Assembly (NCBI RefSeq): GCF_003967355.1
Contig: NZ_BIFH01000040.1
Location: forward strand, 1-64,000
Source: Embleya hyalina
Lineage (GTDB): Bacteria; Actinomycetota; Actinomycetes; Streptomycetales; Streptomycetaceae
DNA length: 64,000 nucleotides
Direction: 5' to 3'
Program-made: the position numbers and the translations under genes
Notes under the pieces: generated by a model
What the model saw: only the letters and a program-made list of their open reading frames with translations
Databases searched by the model: none
What the model was told of the DNA's origin: nothing
In this document: positions 58,522 to 64,000 of the stretch, piece after piece
How the letters are laid out: the number at the start of each line of letters is the position of its first letter
Position numbering within the stretch: the first letter of the stretch is position 1

Positions 58522-61476
58522 GTGACTGTTCTTGTCGGTGTGCCGCAGTTCGTTGGTCGTGAGCCCGAGATGGGGCGGCTTGTCGAGGCGCTCGGCGAGG
58601 CCGATGCCGGGGAGCCCCGGGTCGTGCTGCTCACCGGGGAGGCCGGGGTCGGGAAGACCCGGTTGCTGGACGAGTTCCTGGCCGGCGCCGTCGGGCGGGC
58701 GCGACCGACCGTGGTCGCGGTCGGGGCCTGTCTCGAACTGGGTGCCGAGGGGTTGCCGTTCGCGCCGTTCTCGGCCATCCTGCGGGCGCTGGCGGGCACG
58801 CTCGGCGACGACTTCGACGCCGCGGTCGGCGACCGGCGCCGCGAACTGGCCTGGATCTCGCCGACGCTCGCCACCGAGCCCGTCGTGGGGCCCGCACCGG
58901 AGCGGGCCGGGCTGTACGAGTCCGCGCTGCGCCTGCTGGAGCGCGCCGGCGAGGACCGCACCCTCGTGATCGCCTTCGAGGACCTGCACTGGGCCGACTC
59001 GGCCACCCGCGAACTGCTCGCGTTCCTGGTCCGCTCGCTGCGCCGGGGCCGGATCCTGCTGGTCGGCACACTGCGCGCCGACGCGATGGACCGCAGCCAC
59101 CCGATGCGCCGCCTGGTCGCCGAACTGGAACGCATCCGCTCGGTGACCCGGGTGGAACTGGGCCGGCTCACCCTGCCGCAGGTGGAGAGGCACCTCACCG
59201 GCCTGCTCGGCGAGACCCCCTCGCGCACCCTCACCCGGCAGGTGTTCGAACGCTCCGAGGGCAACGCGTTCTTCGTCGAGGAACTGGCCGCCGGCATCCG
59301 CGACGGGCGGCTCACCGACCTGTCCGATACGCTCCGCGACCTGCTCCTGATCCGGATCGAACAACTGCCCGAACAGGCCCGTCGGGTGGTCCGGCTGGCC
59401 GCCGTCGGCGGCATCGGCGTGGAGCACCGACTGCTCGCCGAGGTGGCCGGCCTGGACCCGGACACCCTGGAGACGGCGCTGCGCGCGGCCGTGTCGGGGC
59501 ACGTCCTGGTCTCCGACGCGAACGGCGAGGGCTACACCTTCCGGCACGCGCTGGTCGGCGAGGCGGCGCTCGGCGATCTGCTGCCCGGTGAGCGCACCCG
59601 GATGTACGCGGCGTTCGCCCGGGCCCAGGACGCCCTGGTGGAGCGCGGCGAACTGTCCCCCCACCGCGACCACGTGGAGCGCCGGGCCCGCTACTGGACC
59701 GCCGCCGGCCGCCCCGCCGAGGCGCTGCCCGCGAGCCTGACCGCGGCGGTCGCCGCCGCCGATCGATACGCCTTCGGCGAGGCCCGGGAGCTGTACGAGC
59801 GGGCGATCGCGATGTGGGACATGGTCCCCGACCCGGAGGGGTCGACCGGCACCACACTCGCGCAGGTCCTGGACGGTGCCATCGTCGCGGCCCGCTACGA
59901 CAACTCCGGCGATCGCGAACTCGCCCTGCTGCGGCACGCGTTGGACCTCGTCGACGAGGAGCGCGACCCGCTCCGGGCGGCGCTGCTCTGGACCCAGCGG
60001 GCGAAGTCGCTGAACCGGCTGGGTCGCGGCTCCGGCATGGTCGAACTGGAGCACGCCGAGAGCCTGTTGCAGGACCGACCGGACTCGATCGAATACGCGG
60101 GGGTGGCCCTGCGGAGCGCCCGCGCACACTTCCTGGAGGGGCACGTCCGGGAGGCCCTGCGGATCGCCCGGCAGGTCCTGGAGATCGCCCGCCGGCTCGA
60201 CGACCAGGACATGGTCGCCGGCACGCTCCAGGCGCTGTCCTGGTTCCTGACCGGGTCCGGCGAGCCGGACGAGACGCAGGCGCTCGCGTACGGACGCGAG
60301 GCGGTCCGCGTCGCGGAGGCGGCTCGGGGCGGCAAGCCGGACACGCTGATCTACGTGCTCGGCAACTGGGCCTCGGTCCTGGAGGGCGTCGGCCGCCACG
60401 AGGAGTCGGTGGCCGCGCTCCACCGCGCGCTCGAACTGTCCCGCGAGCGCGGGGTGGTCCGCAACACCGGCGCGTTCCTCCTGGGCAACCTCGCGGAGAG
60501 CCTGTTCTCGCTCGGCCGCTGGGACGAGGTGGCCCGGACGGTGGACGACATCCGCGAGCACAACGCGGACGGCTGCGCCACCGGCCACGCGGAACGCATG
60601 CTGGCCATGACCCGCCTGGTCCGCGGCGACATCGCCGAGGCGGCGACCCCGCTGACCCACGCGCGCGAGAGCGCACGCGGCAGGCACCAGGAGGCGCAAC
60701 ACCGCATCCCGCAGTCCGGTGCCGCGATCGCGCTGGCCCGGGCGCGGGGCCGGCGTGCCGAGGTGGCCGAGATCCTGGACGCGGAACTGCGGGCCGGCTT
60801 CGGCGTCGGCAACCAGCGGTTCGCGTTCCCGCTGCTGATCGAGGCGGCCCGCGCGTACGCCGACGACGAGCCCACCGAGGCGATCCGGGCCGACCTGATC
60901 CGGATCCGGGCGGCCGGCGCGGCGCTGGCCCGGGACTGCGCGCTGGACCGCCTCCAGGCACGCACCCTGACCGCGTACCTGGACCGGGCCGAGGGCACCG
61001 ACACCGTGGACCGATGGCGGGAGGTGGTGGCCGGCTGGGAGGCGACCACGCAGCCCTATTCCACCGCGCAGGTACAGGCCGACCTCGGCGCCGCGCTCGT
61101 GGCGGCCGGCGAGCGGTCGGCCGCCGCCGAGGTGCTCGGCCGGGCCCACGAGACGGCGGTGCGCCTGGGTACCGTGCCGCTGCGCGAACGCATCGAACTG
61201 CTCGCCCGACGGGCCCGGCTCGAACCCTTCGGCCGCGCCGGCGCGGCCCCGGCCGCAGGCCGACCGGCGCACCAGGCGGGCGATCTGACGCCCCGTGAGC
61301 AGGAGGTGCTGCGCCTGCTCGTGGACGGGCGGAGCAACCGAGGGATCGCCGAGACGTTGTTCATCAGCGTCAAGACGGCGAGCGTGCACGTGTCCAACAT
61401 CCTGGCCAAGTTGGAGGTGGCCACCCGCGGCGAGGCCGCCGCGCTGGCCCATCGCATGCGGCTGCTCGACGACTGA
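58522..61476 (+). CDS. LuxR-family LAL-type regulator
   Basis: The 984-residue protein has an N-terminal AAA ATPase ([14 protein letters not shown] Walker [13 protein letters not shown] Walker B), a long helical TPR-like middle and a C-terminal LuxR helix-turn-helix ([35 protein letters not shown]). Large ATP-binding LuxR regulators often control secondary metabolism or sugar use. It is about 13 kb from the PKS arm, so control of the cluster is possible but unproven. GTG at 58522 is the start. Confidence 0.94.
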   Translation: MTVLVGVPQFVGREPEMGRLVEALGEADAGEPRVVLLTGEAGVGKTRLLDEFLAGAVGRARPTVVAVGACLELGAEGLPFAPFSAILRALAGTLGDDFDAAVGDRRRELAWISPTLATEPVVGPAPERAGLYESALRLLERAGEDRTLVIAFEDLHWADSATRELLAFLVRSLRRGRILLVGTLRADAMDRSHPMRRLVAELERIRSVTRVELGRLTLPQVERHLTGLLGETPSRTLTRQVFERSEGNAFFVEELAAGIRDGRLTDLSDTLRDLLLIRIEQLPEQARRVVRLAAVGGIGVEHRLLAEVAGLDPDTLETALRAAVSGHVLVSDANGEGYTFRHALVGEAALGDLLPGERTRMYAAFARAQDALVERGELSPHRDHVERRARYWTAAGRPAEALPASLTAAVAAADRYAFGEARELYERAIAMWDMVPDPEGSTGTTLAQVLDGAIVAARYDNSGDRELALLRHALDLVDEERDPLRAALLWTQRAKSLNRLGRGSGMVELEHAESLLQDRPDSIEYAGVALRSARAHFLEGHVREALRIARQVLEIARRLDDQDMVAGTLQALSWFLTGSGEPDETQALAYGREAVRVAEAARGGKPDTLIYVLGNWASVLEGVGRHEESVAALHRALELSRERGVVRNTGAFLLGNLAESLFSLGRWDEVARTVDDIREHNADGCATGHAERMLAMTRLVRGDIAEAATPLTHARESARGRHQEAQHRIPQSGAAIALARARGRRAEVAEILDAELRAGFGVGNQRFAFPLLIEAARAYADDEPTEAIRADLIRIRAAGAALARDCALDRLQARTLTAYLDRAEGTDTVDRWREVVAGWEATTQPYSTAQVQADLGAALVAAGERSAAAEVLGRAHETAVRLGTVPLRERIELLARRARLEPFGRAGAAPAAGRPAHQAGDLTPREQEVLRLLVDGRSNRGIAETLFISVKTASVHVSNILAKLEVATRGEAAALAHRMRLLDD

Positions 61477-61597
61477 CCCGAGGTCGACGAACCTCGGCGA
61501 ACCCGGGACCGATCGCGCCGAGCGGGGTGTCCGGGGCCGGTCGCACGGGCTATACATGACCCGTCGATGGTTCGGGGGCAGTCGTCGGGGGGCACTC

Positions 61598-63361
61598 ATG
61601 ACGGGGCACGGGATACGGGTCGCGGCGTGCGACGTGGAACGAACGGTCGGCGGGCGGACCGTGCTTCGCGGCGTCTCGCTGGTCGCCGAGGCCGGCGAGG
61701 TGTCGGCGATCGCGGGCGGCAGCGGGTCGGGCAAGACCACGCTCCTGGACACCCTGGCCGGCATCCGGCCGCCGAGCGCGGGCGAGGTGCGGCACGACGG
61801 CGGGCGGCCCGACGCGCGCGGCCTGGGCTATGTACCGCAGGACGACATCCTGCATCGCGCGCTGCCGTTGGCGCACAGCCTGCGCTACGCCGCGGCGCTG
61901 CGCGCACCGGCCGACGAGGGGCCGGCCGACGCCGTCGACCGCACCCTGGCCGCGCTCGGGCTGACCGCGTGCGCGGGCCGGCGGGTGGGCACGCTCAGCG
62001 GCGGCGAGCGCAAGCGGGCCAGCATCGCGGTGGAGTTGCTGACCCGGCCCAGGGTGCTGTTCCTGGACGAGCCGACGTCCGGCCTCGACCCGGCCGCCGC
62101 GGCCGAACTGATGTCCCTGCTGCACGAGTTGGCCCGCGCGGGCACCACCGTCGTGCTCACCACGCACGCCCCGGCCGACCTCGCCCGCTGCGACCGGGTG
62201 GCGTTCCTGGCGCCCGACGGACGGCCCGCCTACGTCGGGGATCCCCGGGCGATGTGCGCGCACTTCGGCGTGGCGACCGAGGCCGACGTGTACGCCGCGG
62301 TGGCCTCCCGAGGGGCGAGCGTGGACGCGGGCCGTGAGCCGGAACTCCAGCTGGAACCCGAACTCGGGGCACTGGAACCGGAGTTGGAGCGAAATGCCGG
62401 ACCGGGAGGGACGTCGGGTCCGGCCGCCGAGTCGGTGCCCGGATCGGAACGCGCGGCCGAGACACGTCCCGCCGGCCCGAAACCCGCGGCCGTCCGCGGG
62501 CCGGGACCCGCCCGCGGCGCGGGCGCCGATCACCCGCTGCGCCAATGGTCGATCCTGGCCCGCCGCGACCTCGAACTGATCACCCGGGACCGGCTGACCG
62601 CCGCGATGCTGATCGGCTCGCCGCTGGTGATCGTGGCCATGTTCGCGATGCTCTTTCGCCCCGGCGCCTTCGATCCGCTCGCGCCGAGTCCGTCCGGAGC
62701 GGCGATGATCCTGTTCTGGATCGCGTTCGGCGGCTTCTTCTTCGGGCTGACCTACGGGCTGTTGCAGATCTGCGTGGAACTGCCGATCGTGCGCCGCGAA
62801 CGGCTGAGCGTGCTGCGGATCGGGCCGTACCTCGCGGCGAAGTTCACCGTGTTGTTGCCGATCCTGGTACTGGCCGACGTAGTGCTGCTCGCGGTGCTGC
62901 GCGGGATGAACCGGCTGCCCGCCGCGTCCTGGAGCGTGTACGGATCCCTCCTGGTGACGCTGCTGCTCGCCTCGGCCGCGGCGCTCGCGCTCGGGCTGCT
63001 CACCTCCGCCGCGGTGACCGAGGTCGGCCAGGCCACCCTGATGTTGCCGCTGCTGTGCTTTCCCCAGGTGCTCTTCTCCGGCGCGTTCGTACCCGTGCCC
63101 CGGATGCCCACGATCGGGTACACGCTCAGCTACGCGATGACCAACCGATGGGCGTTCGAGGCCCTGGGCAGCGACCTGGACCTGTCCGGCCGCTGGGCGC
63201 ACAGCCGTTCCCCGCTCGGGCCGCCGCTGCTCGCCTCGTACGGGGACAGCTTCGACCACTCGCCGCTGCTCGGCTGGGCGGTACTCGCGGGCTGCGCCGC
63301 GCTGTTCGTCGCCGCGACCTGCGCCGTGCTGGCCCGCCGCTGCCCCCGGGCCGGGTGGTGA
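61598..63361 (+). CDS. ABCG-type ABC transporter (ATPase and ABC-2 permease in one chain)
   Basis: The protein has 587 residues. The ATPase domain (1-225) has Walker A GGSGSGKTTLL, signature LSGGERKRASIAVEL and Walker B VLFLDEPTSGLD. A Glu/Pro/Ala-rich linker (235-310) precedes an ABC-2 permease domain with about six helices (AMILFWIAFGGFFFGLTYGL, LMLPLLCFPQVLFSGAFVPV). This is the ABCG half-transporter order, acting as a dimer to export lipids or drugs. The ATG at 61598 has a GGGGGG site; ATG at 61556 is an alternative. Confidence 0.92.
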   Translation: MTGHGIRVAACDVERTVGGRTVLRGVSLVAEAGEVSAIAGGSGSGKTTLLDTLAGIRPPSAGEVRHDGGRPDARGLGYVPQDDILHRALPLAHSLRYAAALRAPADEGPADAVDRTLAALGLTACAGRRVGTLSGGERKRASIAVELLTRPRVLFLDEPTSGLDPAAAAELMSLLHELARAGTTVVLTTHAPADLARCDRVAFLAPDGRPAYVGDPRAMCAHFGVATEADVYAAVASRGASVDAGREPELQLEPELGALEPELERNAGPGGTSGPAAESVPGSERAAETRPAGPKPAAVRGPGPARGAGADHPLRQWSILARRDLELITRDRLTAAMLIGSPLVIVAMFAMLFRPGAFDPLAPSPSGAAMILFWIAFGGFFFGLTYGLLQICVELPIVRRERLSVLRIGPYLAAKFTVLLPILVLADVVLLAVLRGMNRLPAASWSVYGSLLVTLLLASAAALALGLLTSAAVTEVGQATLMLPLLCFPQVLFSGAFVPVPRMPTIGYTLSYAMTNRWAFEALGSDLDLSGRWAHSRSPLGPPLLASYGDSFDHSPLLGWAVLAGCAALFVAATCAVLARRCPRAGW

Positions 63362-63377
63362 GCGCGCGCGGGCATGG

Positions 63378-64000
63378 TCAGCAGCGCAGTCGCGGGGCCA
63401 GTCCGTGCGGGTCGGCCGGTCGGTCGCGGTAGGTGCGGACCAGGAAGTCGAGGAAGGCGTCGACGTCGGCGTGGGTGGACGGCAGGCCGAGCGAGACCCG
63501 GACCGCGCCGCCCGAGGGCAGGCCGAGCCGGGTCAGGTGGTCGTCGAGGGTGCCGCCGGAGGCGGCGGTGCGCGACACAGCGCCACGCAGCGTGCGTCGG
63601 CCGATCGCGAACGCCGCCTCGCCCGCGCCGGGATTGCAGAAGCAGCCGGTGCGCACACAGATCCGGGCGGCGGCGGTGTCGCGCGCCACGGCCCGCTCGT
63701 CCACCACCTGCCCGGCGGCGTCCAGGACGTTGAGCGCCACCGTCGCACCCCGCTCGTTCGTCGTGCCCGGCCCGTACAGCCGGATCAGCGGTTCGCCGCC
63801 GTGATGGCGCAACTCGGCCAACCCGGCGAGGAGATACCCGGTCAGCGCGTCCACCCGCTCGTGGATCGCCCGCATGCCCACCTCCTCGACCCAGGCCAGG
63901 CCGTGCGCCACGTCGGGAACGGCCAGGAAGTTGAGCGTGCCGTCCTCGTACGCGGACTCGTCGTCGGCCATCCGATGCCAGCCGCCCTGCGCGCTGGCCG
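63378..64000 (-). CDS. Class V aminotransferase, MoCo-sulfurase-like (partial)
   Basis: Only the C-terminal 207 residues are in the window; the frame continues past 64000. DGTLNFLAVPDVAHGLAWVE and TGCFCNPGAGEAAF, with the catalytic-type cysteine loop, resemble cysteine desulfurase/molybdenum-cofactor sulfurase N-terminal domains. VRVSLGLPSTHADVDAFLDF is the usual C-terminal segment. The PLP lysine would lie outside the window. Confidence 0.82.
   Translation of the reverse strand, partial: ASAQGGWHRMADDESAYEDGTLNFLAVPDVAHGLAWVEEVGMRAIHERVDALTGYLLAGLAELRHHGGEPLIRLYGPGTTNERGATVALNVLDAAGQVVDERAVARDTAAARICVRTGCFCNPGAGEAAFAIGRRTLRGAVSRTAASGGTLDDHLTRLGLPSGGAVRVSLGLPSTHADVDAFLDFLVRTYRDRPADPHGLAPRLRC

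Noticed and set aside
58522-61476. Cluster-specific pathway regulator
   Set aside because: The LAL regulator is 13 kb from the PKS arm with many unrelated genes between, so assignment to the cluster is not supported.

Overview
The window is high-GC, actinomycete-type chromosome, probably from Streptomyces or a close relative. The grounds are heavy G/C use at third codon positions, many GTG and TTG starts, -35/-10 promoters near TTGACA/TAGNNT, Streptomyces-like families (CGNR and XRE/MmyB regulators, TIGR04222 and DUF6571 proteins, a LAL-type LuxR regulator) and two leader riboswitches. The genus cannot be fixed from this sequence alone.

Left part (1-19,810) is accessory and partly decaying. 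It opens with an alternating A/B tandem array of about 200-bp units (1-955). Regulator/transporter pairs follow (MFS with a CGNR regulator, MFS with an XRE regulator, MFS with a LysR regulator), then an amidase, a HIT protein, a MerR regulator beside an ABM-like protein, a sugar isomerase under a LacI-type operator, a glutaminase-STAS fusion, a DHFR-like reductase and a cupin. Three genes here are broken or look frameshifted: a lipoprotein relative (6635-7029), a DHFR-family C-terminus (8883-9120) and the N-terminus of the MFS gene at 13862-15236.

Centre (19,815-45,719) is a hybrid NRPS/PKS biosynthetic gene cluster that I do not recognise. A leftward, overlapping seven-gene operon (28,972 to 19,815) encodes a condensation-domain fragment, an AMP ligase, a C-A-PCP synthetase with a predicted glycine code, MbtH, a carrier protein, a free-standing condensation domain and an N,N-dimethylformamidase-like protein with a propeller-like tail. 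A rightward operon (35,782 to 45,719) encodes a ligase-ACP-KS-AT-ACP-TE polyketide synthase (methylmalonyl-type AT, no reductive domains), an acyl-CoA oxidase and a two-domain O-methyltransferase. Between the arms lie an imine-reductase-like enzyme, an HxlR regulator fused to a transposase-derived domain, and a ROK regulator/APC permease/ROK kinase set. The likely logic is activation of an acyl or aryl acid, one methylmalonyl extension, joining to glycine, then methylation, desaturation and an amidase-like tailoring step. The product is not predictable from the sequence.

Right part (45,720-64,000) looks like ordinary chromosome. It holds a LysM-NlpC/P60 hydrolase behind a c-di-AMP (ydaO) riboswitch, a TIGR04222 membrane protein, a probably leaderless small gene, a GDT1-family transporter behind a Mn (yybP-ykoY) riboswitch, a TetR/SMR pair with a double-palindrome operator, a P-loop kinase, a WXG100/DUF6571 pair, an FMN reductase, a gamma-glutamylcyclotransferase-like protein, a GT-C-like membrane protein, a GNAT acetyltransferase, a LAL regulator, an ABCG-type transporter and a class V aminotransferase cut by the window end. 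Strong inverted repeats, probably terminators, lie at 35,395, 45,771 and 51,430.
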